Below, in pieces: positions 15,388 through 24,038 of a stretch of DNA of 44,471 bases. The position numbers and the translations under genes are program-made. The stretch's first letter is position 1; the number at the start of each line of letters is the position of its first letter. This stretch comes from Verrucomicrobiota bacterium (GTDB taxonomy: Bacteria; Verrucomicrobiota; Verrucomicrobiia; Chthoniobacterales; Xiphinematobacteraceae), in contig JAHFTB010000020.1 in the NCBI GenBank assembly GCA_023269545.1, positions 1 through 44,471 on the forward strand, given 5' to 3'. The notes below the pieces were generated by a model. That model ran no database searches and had not been told where the DNA came from. It worked only from the letters and a program-made list of their open reading frames with translations.

Positions 15388-16659
15388 CTACTGATCCAAC
15401 GAAGTGGCAGAGAGGTTTTTGGAAAAGATTTTTCTGGAAACTATCTGCGTACTGAGCATTACAATGCCTGCAGCGATAATATTCGCTCCTACACCAGCCA
15501 GAATTGGCAACAAATAGCTATGGCTGATGTCGAAAGCAAAACCGGCCATACTAGGACCCAATAGCGCTCCAATCCCAAGACTAGTATAAAGAATTCCTAT
15601 GATAGCTCGGACATTTTGCGCGCCCACATAATCCATCACCACCGCAGGTATAATTGCAAACCAACCGCCATAGAAAGAACCGAAGAGGAAAGCAAAAATA
15701 GCAAGCATCCAAAAACTGCTTACCAGGGCCCAGAGTGCTAGCGATACTGCGATCCCTACAAGCATTACTATAAGGAAAGACTCCCTCCCCATTCGATCCG
15801 CAAACCCTCCTAGAAAGAAACGTCCCGACGTGCTGCCAGCACCGATCACACCGATGAGTAATACAGCCAGAGAAGGATTTACATGATGATCCAAAGCGTA
15901 CGGTACCAAATGGACGAAAGGAACAAAGATTCCTAAGGAAGAAATGAGACAAGCGATGTATAAACCAATGAACGGAATACTTTGAATAGCCTGCCGCACG
16001 GAAGTTCCTGTAGTAGCAGGGATGGAAGCATTTGTTTGTATAGGGTCTCCATCCGGAGCAAGCCCACGCTGGCGGGGATCATCTACTAGAAGAAGCGATA
16101 ATCCTGTACCGAGAGTCGCAGCCAGACAACCTAGGAGTAAATAGGCATCGCGCCATCCAACTGTTTTGATGAGCCAAGAAGCCAGAAGCGGCATCACCAA
16201 TGTACCCAAGCCGGTTCCGCTCACTGCGAAGCCCGAGGCAAGCCCTCGATTCCTTACAAACCAACGCTGTACGGTACCAATGGCCGGCACATAGCTGCAA
16301 CCGATCCCCAACCCTACACCAATACCATAGCCCACATATACCTCCCAAAGGGATTGTGCTCTACTAGCCAAGATGAGGCCGATTCCAAGAAAAAGCATTC
16401 CCATCACAGCCAACCGCCGTGCCCCCCATCGACTGGCAAGTGCACCACTCACAACCCCAAAATTATAGTAGAGAAATGCTGATAATGAAAACACTAGAGA
16501 GACCGATCCTCGTGAAGCACCAAAATCATGTTGCAAGGAGGTCAGGAAGGCACTGAAAGTATAGGAACTTCCGAAACCGAAAAAAGTGATACCGCAGGCT
16601 GCTGCGACAACGACCCAGCCATAGAAAAGGCGGTGATGAGATGATGAGACATCGCTCAT
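15388..16659 (-). CDS. MFS transporter of the OFA / monocarboxylate type (12 TM)
   Basis: The protein has 423 residues and about twelve membrane helices in two halves. Its opening, Y-G-W-V-V-V-A-A-A-C-G-I-T-F-F-G-F-G, and the helix 2-3 region match the oxalate/formate antiporter and monocarboxylate transporter branch of the major facilitator superfamily. A Pro-rich cytoplasmic loop separates the halves near residue 195-215. Substrate cannot be read from sequence. It sits between the EmrA-like and EmrB-like genes with spacings of 18 and 13 bases, so it is co-transcribed with an efflux system, which is unusual. It may export or import an organic acid linked to the same signal. Confidence 0.85.
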   Translation of the reverse strand: MSDVSSSHHRLFYGWVVVAAACGITFFGFGSSYTFSAFLTSLQHDFGASRGSVSLVFSLSAFLYYNFGVVSGALASRWGARRLAVMGMLFLGIGLILASRAQSLWEVYVGYGIGVGLGIGCSYVPAIGTVQRWFVRNRGLASGFAVSGTGLGTLVMPLLASWLIKTVGWRDAYLLLGCLAATLGTGLSLLLVDDPRQRGLAPDGDPIQTNASIPATTGTSVRQAIQSIPFIGLYIACLISSLGIFVPFVHLVPYALDHHVNPSLAVLLIGVIGAGSTSGRFFLGGFADRMGRESFLIVMLVGIAVSLALWALVSSFWMLAIFAFLFGSFYGGWFAIIPAVVMDYVGAQNVRAIIGILYTSLGIGALLGPSMAGFAFDISHSYLLPILAGVGANIIAAGIVMLSTQIVSRKIFSKNLSATSLDQ

Positions 16660-16677
16660 AGTATTAGTTCAAAGGAA

Positions 16678-17715
16678 TTATTGTACAAAAATAATGGGCT
16701 TCACAGACATGCCCGGTCCAAGCGGAGGGAGCGGGAAAGGAAGATGGGTAAATACAATTTTAACAGGTACGCGCTGAACAACTTTTACAAAGTTACCTGT
16801 GGCATTCTCCGGCGGAAGGAGGCTAAATTGACTCCCAGAGCCCATCTGAATACTATCTACTCTGCCTCTTAACTTTAATTTTGGGTAGGCATCGATTCTT
16901 ACTTCTGCTTCTTGACCCCGCCGCATATGAGAAAGCTGTGTTTCCTTAAAATTGGCCACTACCCAAATTTCTTTCGAAACTAAGGCCATCAGTGCCGTAC
17001 CCGTGGAAACATAATTTCCCGGTTCCACATTTTTATGGGTCACATAACCATCCAACGGAGCATAAATTTTGGTATATGACAGGCGGAGCCGGGTGGACTC
17101 TAATAGGGCCCGAGCTTCTTCCACGCTCGCTCGGGCGGCTTTTACTGAAGCTTCTGCCATTTGGACATTCGATTCCACACCAAGGACTTTTTTTTGCCTG
17201 CCATTGAGTACCGCATGATTACTAAGTTTTAGAGCTTTAGAAGTATCGTAATCGCGTTGGGAAATCACTCCTCGGTTACGCAAATCTTCGTTCCGAATAA
17301 AATCCGCCTCGGAATTTTCTGCATTCGCCGCTGCCTGCTCGACGTCTTCGTGGGCTTGATCCAAGTTACGCCGACTCGACTGTAAGGAAAATTGCGCTTG
17401 AACGAGCTTAGCTTCCGAAGAAGCTAAATTTGCCGCGGCTTGATGATAAATAGCCCAATTGTCTCGTGGATCAAGTTCCACTAATAACTCCCCCTTTTTG
17501 ACATATTGGTTGTCATCCACTCCCACACTCAAAATTTGACCGGGAACCTGCGGTCCGATCTGAACTATATGAGCTGTGATAAATGCATCATCTGTTGTTT
17601 CTATGCCGCGACCCGAAAAATAGACGCCCAAACCAACGACTGCCATAATTATCAATGCAACATATAGGATCCTTGGATGAAACGGTTTTTTAGGATGGGG
17701 AAGAGAGTCAATCAC
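16678..17715 (-). CDS. EmrA/HlyD-family membrane fusion protein
   Basis: Membrane fusion proteins bridge an inner-membrane pump to an outer-membrane channel. One N-terminal helix lies at about 17-35. The biotinyl-lipoyl-like half motif T-D-D-A-F-I-T-A-H-I-V-Q-I-G-P-Q-V-P-G follows, then an alpha-hairpin of about 110 residues rich in Ala, Glu and Gln, then Y-A-P-L-D-G-Y-V-T and the beta-barrel domain ending with a Pro/Gly-rich L-P-P-L-G-P-G-M-S. The length of 345 residues is normal for EmrA. It lies 9 bases after the TetR gene and ahead of two MFS genes, so it most likely serves the EmrB-like pump. Confidence 0.92.
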   Translation of the reverse strand: MIDSLPHPKKPFHPRILYVALIIMAVVGLGVYFSGRGIETTDDAFITAHIVQIGPQVPGQILSVGVDDNQYVKKGELLVELDPRDNWAIYHQAAANLASSEAKLVQAQFSLQSSRRNLDQAHEDVEQAAANAENSEADFIRNEDLRNRGVISQRDYDTSKALKLSNHAVLNGRQKKVLGVESNVQMAEASVKAARASVEEARALLESTRLRLSYTKIYAPLDGYVTHKNVEPGNYVSTGTALMALVSKEIWVVANFKETQLSHMRRGQEAEVRIDAYPKLKLRGRVDSIQMGSGSQFSLLPPENATGNFVKVVQRVPVKIVFTHLPFPLPPLGPGMSVKPIIFVQ

Positions 17716-17724
17716 TACAAAAAT

Positions 17725-18393
17725 TTATGGATTTTTGCCAAATTCGGCACGAATGGCACAAATGGTGAGATTTGAAATATGCTCGGAAAGCCCACTTAAC
17801 CAATTCTCTCCCACATACAATTCAGGGAATAGGTGCTCCGCAACCGCTCTACTGTGACGATAGAAAAAACACTGTCCCAGAATGCTAGCAGCTATCATTC
17901 GAAGTTTTTTCTGTGGAACTGAAGTCCCCGCCAGCTCCTGAACTGTATCTATAATTAACTGACACCGAGGACGTAATCCTTCATCCACCAGTTTATGCAA
18001 AATGGATGTGGGCTTCGCTAATTCACGAGCCATAAGCATCCCATGCCATGTGGGGCGAGAGGGATCCAGGAGATGATGCAGTAACTTATAAACAAATCGC
18101 CGCAATCGATCTTCCGCATTCTCACCGGCTAGTTTTTCTTGCCAAACATCCTTTAATGAGGATTGGTGAGCACATCTTAACACCGCTGCATAAAGTTCCT
18201 CCTTATCTCGAAAATAATAATTGACTGCGGCGATATTTACCCCTGCTCGACTCGTGATTTCACGAACTGTCGCTCCATGAAGACCTTGTTCCGCAAAAAC
18301 TTCTCCGGCAATTTCTAGCAAGCGCTCACACGTTTTACCTGAAATTCCGTTTTCTTTAGCCAGTGAATCCCCCATACCTGTAACAGGTAGCAT
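17725..18393 (-). CDS. TetR-family repressor of the efflux operon
   Basis: Residues about 20-70 form the TetR helix-turn-helix: A-G-E-V-F-A-E-Q-G-L-H-G-A-T-V-R-E-I-T, then A-G-V-N-I-A-A-V-N-Y-Y-F-R-D-K-E-E-L. The C-terminal ligand domain resembles the CecR/YbiH type, whose members control efflux genes. It is first in the leftward operon, so it probably represses itself and the pump until a drug-like ligand binds. A perfect 8+8 palindrome lies 13 bases upstream and is the likely operator. The start at 18393 gives 222 residues; an ATG at 18375 is an equally acceptable alternative and would leave the small palindrome at 18375-18389 upstream of the gene. Confidence 0.92.
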   Translation of the reverse strand: MLPVTGMGDSLAKENGISGKTCERLLEIAGEVFAEQGLHGATVREITSRAGVNIAAVNYYFRDKEELYAAVLRCAHQSSLKDVWQEKLAGENAEDRLRRFVYKLLHHLLDPSRPTWHGMLMARELAKPTSILHKLVDEGLRPRCQLIIDTVQELAGTSVPQKKLRMIAASILGQCFFYRHSRAVAEHLFPELYVGENWLSGLSEHISNLTICAIRAEFGKNP

Positions 18394-18405
18394 TTCCTGG
18401 CTTCC

Positions 18406-18427
18406 GTTTCAAACAATTATTTGAAAC
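18406..18427. promoter_or_regulatory. Probable TetR operator in the tetR/uvrB divergent region
   Basis: GTTTCAAA (18406-18413) and TTTGAAAC (18420-18427) are perfectly complementary around CAATTA. The site lies between the leftward efflux operon and rightward uvrB. Size and symmetry suit a TetR dimer. It may also touch the uvrB promoter. Confidence 0.65.
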
Positions 18428-18495
18428 AAAAGCTTTTTTGAGCTTTCCAGCAATTTGTTTGTTTCCATAAGGATCATGCGATAGGTTCGTGGGCT

Positions 18496-20673
18496 ATGTC
18501 GTTTGAGCTTGTTTCCCAATTTGCCCCCTGCGGGGACCAGGGCCCGGCTATCGACAAGCTCCTACGTTCGCTCCGAGCTAAAAACCGTCATCAAACTCTC
18601 CTTGGGGTGACTGGTTCGGGTAAGACATTTACGATGGCTAATGTCATCCGTGAGTTGGATCAACCCACTTTAATCATGTCTCATAATAAGACATTGGCAG
18701 CCCAACTTTACAGCGAATACAAGCAGTTCTTTCCTCGCAACGCAGTCGAATACTTCGTCAGCTACTTCGATTATTATCAACCGGAAGCCTATCTTCCCAG
18801 AACGGATACTTATATTGAAAAGGATAGTGCAATTAACGAGGAAATCGAGCGTCTGCGCTTATCCACTGTTCACTCACTATTGTCTCGAAGAGATGTCATC
18901 GTAGTTGCCAGCGTTTCTTGCATTTATGGTTTAGCTTCTCCCGAAGATTTTCTGCAAATGCTCCTCAGTATTAAAGTGGGACAAATTCTAACACGCGAAA
19001 CATTTTTAACAAAGCTGGTGGAGATGTTATATGAACGCAATGACATTGCCTTTACGCGCGGAAAATTCCGTGTGCGAGGGGATGTCGTTGAGGTGCATCC
19101 CGCAGAAAGCAAAGAGGTTGCCATCCGGGTGGAGTTTTTTGGTGACGAAATTGATCGTATCTCCACTTTTGATCCCTTAACCGGCGATATCCACAATCGG
19201 CTCACACATTTGACGATATTTCCTGCTAAACAATTCGTCACGCCTCACGATAAGTTACGTACAGCCATCTCCGCCATTCGTACGGAACTCGATGAGCGCC
19301 TCATAGAGTTTGAACGAGAGAATAAACTTATTGAATCTCAACGTATTAAGATGCGTACGGAATATGATCTCGAGATGATGCAGGAAATGGGCTATTGCAC
19401 GGGAATTGAAAATTATTCGCGGCATTTGAGTGGTCGCCCCCCAGGTTCCCGACCTTATACACTGATGGATTTCTTACCCAAGGATACGCTCCTCATGATT
19501 GATGAGTCCCACGCTACTGTTCCACAAATCGGTGGAATGTATGCCGGCGACCGTTCCAGAAAACAGGTATTGGTCAATTATGGATTCCGTCTTCCCAGCG
19601 CACTGGACAACCGACCTCTTAATTTTTCGGAATTCATGGAGATGGCGGGACAAATTATTTATGTCAGTGCCACACCCGGTGTATTTGAACTCAAAAATAG
19701 TGTCGTTGGAAATTGTGGGCATATAGCAAATAAAGAACAAAAATTTTCCGAACAAGCTCCGCCTGCTTCGCCCACTTCTTTTGCTTCGCCCCTCCCATTT
19801 ACCACGCCCGACTCATTCGATTGCCTCACACCGGGTTCTCCGTTGATTGCCGAACAAATCATTCGTCCAACTGGTTTGTTAGATCCAAAGATCACCATCC
19901 GTCCTCTCGCTCACCAAGTGGATGACACCATTGAGCTTTGCCGAGGGCGGGTAGAAAAAAGGGAACGCACTCTTGTAACGACTTTAACCAAGCGGACGGC
20001 GGAAGATCTTACGGACTATTTGCGAGATATTGGACTTAAGGTGCGTTATTTGCATAGTGATATCGACACGATAGAACGCGTGGAAATTCTGCGAGCTTTA
20101 CGTGCTGCGGAATTCGATATTTTGGTTGGCATCAACTTGCTCCGTGAAGGTCTTGATCTTCCGGAAGTAAGTCTCATCTGTATCCTGGATGCGGATAAGG
20201 AAGGATATTTGCGTAGCCAAACATCTCTCATTCAAACGGCAGGGCGTGCTGCGCGTCACATTAATGGGGAAGTGGTTCTGTTTGCTGATGTGCTCACACG
20301 AAGCATTCAAGGGCTGATCTCAATTTGCGAATATCGACGTGCACGACAAAGCGCTTATAATAAAGAACATGGCATTATTCCGCAAAGCGTGATGCGAGCA
20401 ACTCAGGAAAGTCTTCATGTCATTTTAAAAGCTCACGAAGTGGAGCAATCCATTCTGGAAGAAACAGGCGGAGATCTTGATACGAGAAACCTGATTCCGG
20501 ATCTTCAAAAAGAAATGCAAAGTGCATCCGCTAAGATGGAGTACGAGAAGGCAGCTCTCTTACGGGATCAAATCCGGGAACTGGAAACAGGAGAAAGAGC
20601 TCAGAGCACTCCTCCACTCACAAAGTCCAGTCGCTCCAAGAAAGGCCGTGGTGGCCTGTATTCCAAAAAATAA
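18496..20673 (+). CDS. uvrB: UvrB, excision nuclease subunit B, with an extra internal loop
   Basis: UvrB verifies DNA damage with UvrA and recruits UvrC in nucleotide excision repair. Present are Walker A (G-V-T-G-S-G-K-T, about 37-45), the beta-hairpin region Y-F-V-S-Y-F-D-Y-Y-Q-P-E-A-Y, helicase motif II D-E-S-H, I-Y-V-S-A-T-P-G, motif VI Q-T-A-G-R-A-A-R, and a C-terminal UVR coiled coil with M-E-Y-E-K-A-A. The usual length is about 670 residues; this has 725. Most of the excess is a Pro/Ser/Phe-rich insertion at about 401-450, between S-A-T-P-G-V-F-E-L and A-E-Q-I-I-R-P-T-G, where other UvrBs need only about ten residues. holA follows after 13 bases, so the two are probably co-transcribed. 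Confidence 0.97.
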   Translation: MSFELVSQFAPCGDQGPAIDKLLRSLRAKNRHQTLLGVTGSGKTFTMANVIRELDQPTLIMSHNKTLAAQLYSEYKQFFPRNAVEYFVSYFDYYQPEAYLPRTDTYIEKDSAINEEIERLRLSTVHSLLSRRDVIVVASVSCIYGLASPEDFLQMLLSIKVGQILTRETFLTKLVEMLYERNDIAFTRGKFRVRGDVVEVHPAESKEVAIRVEFFGDEIDRISTFDPLTGDIHNRLTHLTIFPAKQFVTPHDKLRTAISAIRTELDERLIEFERENKLIESQRIKMRTEYDLEMMQEMGYCTGIENYSRHLSGRPPGSRPYTLMDFLPKDTLLMIDESHATVPQIGGMYAGDRSRKQVLVNYGFRLPSALDNRPLNFSEFMEMAGQIIYVSATPGVFELKNSVVGNCGHIANKEQKFSEQAPPASPTSFASPLPFTTPDSFDCLTPGSPLIAEQIIRPTGLLDPKITIRPLAHQVDDTIELCRGRVEKRERTLVTTLTKRTAEDLTDYLRDIGLKVRYLHSDIDTIERVEILRALRAAEFDILVGINLLREGLDLPEVSLICILDADKEGYLRSQTSLIQTAGRAARHINGEVVLFADVLTRSIQGLISICEYRRARQSAYNKEHGIIPQSVMRATQESLHVILKAHEVEQSILEETGGDLDTRNLIPDLQKEMQSASAKMEYEKAALLRDQIRELETGERAQSTPPLTKSSRSKKGRGGLYSKK

Positions 20674-20686
20674 TCTCGATCGTTTT

Positions 20687-21790
20687 ATGAGACAGCAGGC
20701 TATCCACTTTATCACTGGGTCCGACGAAGCGGCCGTAAAATCCACCGCCTCGAATTTAGCTGAGTCTTTAGTGCCAGGTCTGAACGCCTTTACGAGAGAA
20801 ATCATTGATGGGGCAGCGGACAACGTGGACCAAGCGATCGAATGTATTTTGAGTGTTGCTCAAGCTCTGCTTACTTTTCCTTTTCTTCAGAAAACCAAAT
20901 TAGTCTGGCTAAAAAACGCCTCAATGCTTGCTGATTCTGTAGTAGGACGCTCAGAAACCGTAGTAGCAGCTTTGGAAAAATTACACCGTATTTTTGAACA
21001 AGGACTTCCTACGGGGGTCATTTTCCTTCTGAGCGCACCTGAGGCAGATAAACGACGGAGCTTCTATAAATCATTATCGAAAATAGCCAACGTCACAGTT
21101 TGTGACAAACCTCACTTCGGATGGAATTCCACAGATGCGGATATTTCCGATTGGTTGAAACAAAAAGCGGCTCGACACGGCTTAAATTTCACCACGCTTG
21201 CGCTTGATCTCTTAGCCATGCGAATTGGAGCAGATACGCGACAAGCAGAATCAGAATTCGAAAAACTCGCAAGTGCATCTCAAAAAACCGATGGTCCTAT
21301 TACAGAGACTCTCGTTCGGGAATTGGTTCCTGCCACCCGTGAAAGCAATATTTTTGACCTTTCCAGTGCTCTCCTTGTCAGGAATATTCATCTTTGTCTG
21401 GAATCCTTACAACAGTTATTCTTTCAGGGGGAACAGGCTATTGGCATTCTTTTGGTAGCCATCATACCCACTATTCGAAACCTAATTATTGTAAAAGGTC
21501 TTCTGGAGCACCATAAGATTCGTCCTCCTCAGCACGCCGGTGTCTTTTCCCACTCAATCGCTCACCTTCCTCATGAAAGCACTTTTCATCTTCCCAAAAA
21601 AAAGGATGGAACCATTAATGCTTATGCTCTTGGAGTTGCTGCCGTAAATTGCAACCGATATTCCGTGGTGGAACTTAAGTCATCTTTCACAGAATGTTTG
21701 GAAACTAATCGCCTGCTCATTAGTACTCCCTTGGATGAAAAGGTGGTACTTACGCGTCTCGTATTACGCATTGCAGGCCACACAGCCTAA
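20687..21790 (+). CDS. holA: DNA polymerase III delta subunit
   Basis: HolA is the clamp-loader subunit that opens the sliding clamp. The N-terminal domain opens I-H-F-I-T-G-S-D-E-A-A-V-K, with the family pattern F-P-F-L-Q-K-T-K-L-V-W-L-K-N in the first domain and a helical C-terminal collar region with I-R-N-L-I-I-V-K-G-L-L. From the ATG at 20687 it has 367 residues, a normal length. A longer frame starting at 20522 runs inside uvrB and is not supported. The spacing of 13 bases to uvrB suggests one transcript. The last codons and stop fall inside copy C of the dispersed repeat. Confidence 0.85.
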   Translation: MRQQAIHFITGSDEAAVKSTASNLAESLVPGLNAFTREIIDGAADNVDQAIECILSVAQALLTFPFLQKTKLVWLKNASMLADSVVGRSETVVAALEKLHRIFEQGLPTGVIFLLSAPEADKRRSFYKSLSKIANVTVCDKPHFGWNSTDADISDWLKQKAARHGLNFTTLALDLLAMRIGADTRQAESEFEKLASASQKTDGPITETLVRELVPATRESNIFDLSSALLVRNIHLCLESLQQLFFQGEQAIGILLVAIIPTIRNLIIVKGLLEHHKIRPPQHAGVFSHSIAHLPHESTFHLPKKKDGTINAYALGVAAVNCNRYSVVELKSSFTECLETNRLLISTPLDEKVVLTRLVLRIAGHTA

Positions 21791-21829
21791 AAAACGGCGA
21801 ATGGTTCTCAAGAATTAAATGGATAAAGT
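21783..21829 (+). repeat. Dispersed structured repeat, copy C (truncated)
   Basis: ACAGCCTAAAAAACGG, TCTCAAGAATTAAATGG and ATAAAG line up in order with ACAGCTTAAAAAAGCTG, CCTCAAGAACCGAATGG and ATAAAG of copy D. The second half of the element is missing. The match starts two codons before the holA stop, so the repeat supplies the end of that gene. Confidence 0.65.
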
Positions 21830-21848
21830 AGTGACTCCTCAGTCTTCC

Positions 21849-23009
21849 ATGTTCCGCCGAGTTGCCATTACTGCCTGCGGATGTGTCAGTCCATTAGGAA
21901 TCGGTTGGCAGGCGACTCGCGAAGCTCTTCTGCGCGGAGACGACTGCATTTCTCCGATTACTTCTTTCGATATTTCGCGGTGTCAGTGCAAAACCGCAGG
22001 TCAAGTGGATGATACAAAATTAGCAACGGCTGGTTCTAAACGTTGGCACCGCAGCGCTCGAATGTTACGAACTACGCTGAAGGAAGCTCGCTGTACTCAA
22101 CCTCATTTTCGTCCGGAAATTTGCTTTATGGCGACTACGAGTGGCGGCATGTCCTTTGGTGAAGAGTTTTTTTATCATCAGACCGCTTCCTCGCGACAAC
22201 CGGCATCGCACATTGCAGGTTACATGCCGATGCAACCTGTTCAGGATGCCCTATTTTCCATGGGCTGGGAAGTTCCTTGTCGCATCATCTCCAATGCCTG
22301 TGCTTCCGGAACCAATGCCCTGGGTTTAGCCTTTTTGGCTGTGCGTTCGGGGCGCTATCAACGAGTGCTTTGTGGAGGATACGATGCACTTTCTCTATTG
22401 GTCTTTGCTGGCTTTGAAAGTCTTAAAGCGATGACCGCCGAAAAATGTCGTCCCTTCGATGCTTCCCGTACGGGGCTCGTTCTCGGAGAAGGTGCCGCCG
22501 TCTTCTACCTCGAAGATCTCGAACAAGCAGAGCGTTGCGGCATTCCCATACTTGCTGAGATTGCCGGTTATGGAGTCGCTTCAGATAATCATCACCTTAC
22601 CCAGCCGAACCCCAATGGTTCAGGCGCTCGCTTAGCCATTCAGAGAGCCCTGACCCATGCTAATTTTTCGTCTCAATCCATAGATTATATTAATGCCCAC
22701 GGTACCGCTACCGTGCAGAATGATGCCAGTGAAGCGCGCGCCCTCTTAGATCTTCTCCCCAATATCCCTGTAAGTAGCACCAAAGCCATGATGGGGCACG
22801 CATTGGGAGCTGCAGGTGCAATTGAAACAGCTTTTTGCCTCCATGCATTACAAAGCAATTTTTTGCCGCCCAACTTAAATTTTCGTCAGAAAGAAACCTC
22901 TTTAAATGTGGTGGCAAACACTTCACGTGCTGCGATCGTACAGCGAGTTTTAACTAATTCGTTTGGCTTTGGAGGAGCAAATGCTTGTTTAGCCTTACAA
23001 AGTCTATGA
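21849..23009 (+). CDS. Beta-ketoacyl-ACP synthase (KAS II / FabF-like), catalytically intact
   Basis: The enzyme condenses malonyl-ACP with an acyl chain. The catalytic triad is visible: Cys in S-N-A-C-A-S-G-T-N, His in I-N-A-H-G-T-A-T-V-Q-N-D, and His in K-A-M-M-G-H-A-L-G-A-A-G, with the C-terminal N-S-F-G-F-G-G-A-N-A. I take the ATG at 21849 (M-F-R-R-V-A-I-T), which matches the normal FabF start. The ATG at 21819 lies within the dispersed repeat and would add ten residues of repeat sequence. The stop overlaps the next gene's start (ATGA), and that gene is a degenerate ketosynthase. The pair resembles the KS/chain-length-factor heterodimers of type II polyketide and aryl-polyene pathways rather than a housekeeping fabF, but no carrier protein or reductase is nearby. 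Confidence 0.9.
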   Translation: MFRRVAITACGCVSPLGIGWQATREALLRGDDCISPITSFDISRCQCKTAGQVDDTKLATAGSKRWHRSARMLRTTLKEARCTQPHFRPEICFMATTSGGMSFGEEFFYHQTASSRQPASHIAGYMPMQPVQDALFSMGWEVPCRIISNACASGTNALGLAFLAVRSGRYQRVLCGGYDALSLLVFAGFESLKAMTAEKCRPFDASRTGLVLGEGAAVFYLEDLEQAERCGIPILAEIAGYGVASDNHHLTQPNPNGSGARLAIQRALTHANFSSQSIDYINAHGTATVQNDASEARALLDLLPNIPVSSTKAMMGHALGAAGAIETAFCLHALQSNFLPPNLNFRQKETSLNVVANTSRAAIVQRVLTNSFGFGGANACLALQSL

Positions 23010-24022
23010 GCCTCTATATCCAAGGTATTGGTTGGATTTCTCCAGCAGCTCGCGGAATCACCCACCTCACAGCCGCACTTCAAACAGAACCCTTAAAGGG
23101 TAATTTCCCCTGCTTAACACTGGAAATCCGTTATGAACCGCGCTTGCGGCGGTCGGGCCGAATTTCACAGCTCGCTCTAGCAGCTGTTCTGGATGCTCTC
23201 GCTGATGCCGGAAAGGAATGGACGGCAAAAGAGGCTGATCGTACCGCACTGATTTTTCTTTCCACTCATGGAAGCCTCTGCCACACGATTCGGTTCTTTG
23301 AAACCGTAGCCACCCATGGCGCTTCCTCGGGAAGCCCTATTTTTTTTCCTGAAACCGTTTATAATGCTCCCTCGAGCCATATTGCTGCGCACTTGGGAAT
23401 TGATGGAATGGTGACTTCGCTGGTGGGAGATTCGTCAGCTGTTGGCGCAGCCTTCTGCACCGCAGAAGAATGGATGGAAGCTGGAATCTGTGATCAATGC
23501 ATTGTCGTGGCTGCCGAGGAAATAGCTCCTCTCTTGCAAAAAGCTTATCATTCCTTACGTCTCGGACCGAGACGCTTTGGCGGTTCCCCTTTTTCAGAAG
23601 CTGCAGCCGCCGTTTTCCTGAGTCCGAATCCGAAAGGCAGCGCAATCCATCCGCATCCCGGAACAGTGATCCGGAAAAACTCTCATTTAGTACCGACTCT
23701 GTGTAGCCTATTCAAAGAAGCCACCGGTGATAAAATTCCAAAACTCATACTGACTTCCGCTTTGGGTACCCAATTTAAGATGGCTGAACATGCTGCAATC
23801 AATGAACTTTGGCCGGGCGTCACTTCCCTTTTTCCTAAGAGTCAGTTAGGAGAATCCTTTACTGCTTCCGGATTAGGCAATGTGGTTATTGGCGAATCGC
23901 TTATGCGGATTCAAGGAATCGCCCCCATTCTGATCTCGCTATTAGGAGTCAATGGCCAAGCTTCCGCAGTCCTCTTGACATCTCCCTCCACACCTGTTGC
24001 ATGTAATTTTAAAACATCCTGA
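23006..24022 (+). CDS. Degenerate ketosynthase, chain-length-factor-like partner
   Basis: This 338-residue protein keeps the thiolase-fold layout of ketosynthases: opening I-Q-G-I-G-W-I-S-P, a central V-G-D-S-S-A-V-G-A-A where others have the active Cys, and L-G-V-N-G-Q-A-S-A-V-L-L at the end. All three catalytic residues appear lost. The Cys position reads Asp/Ser, the first His box is replaced by L-T-S-A-L-G-T, and K-S-x-x-G-H becomes K-S-Q-L-G-E. Such loss is known for chain-length factors (KS-beta), which form a heterodimer with an active KS. The 4-base ATGA overlap with the intact ketosynthase upstream supports tight stoichiometry. The ATG at 23006 is chosen for that reason. Confidence 0.75.
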   Translation: MSLYIQGIGWISPAARGITHLTAALQTEPLKGNFPCLTLEIRYEPRLRRSGRISQLALAAVLDALADAGKEWTAKEADRTALIFLSTHGSLCHTIRFFETVATHGASSGSPIFFPETVYNAPSSHIAAHLGIDGMVTSLVGDSSAVGAAFCTAEEWMEAGICDQCIVVAAEEIAPLLQKAYHSLRLGPRRFGGSPFSEAAAAVFLSPNPKGSAIHPHPGTVIRKNSHLVPTLCSLFKEATGDKIPKLILTSALGTQFKMAEHAAINELWPGVTSLFPKSQLGESFTASGLGNVVIGESLMRIQGIAPILISLLGVNGQASAVLLTSPSTPVACNFKTS

Positions 24023-24038
24023 TCTTCTCATTAAAACC

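Noticed and set aside
20522-20686. Longer holA start inside uvrB
   Set aside because: The extra 55 residues are an out-of-frame reading of conserved uvrB sequence; the ATG at 20687 gives the normal HolA N-terminus.
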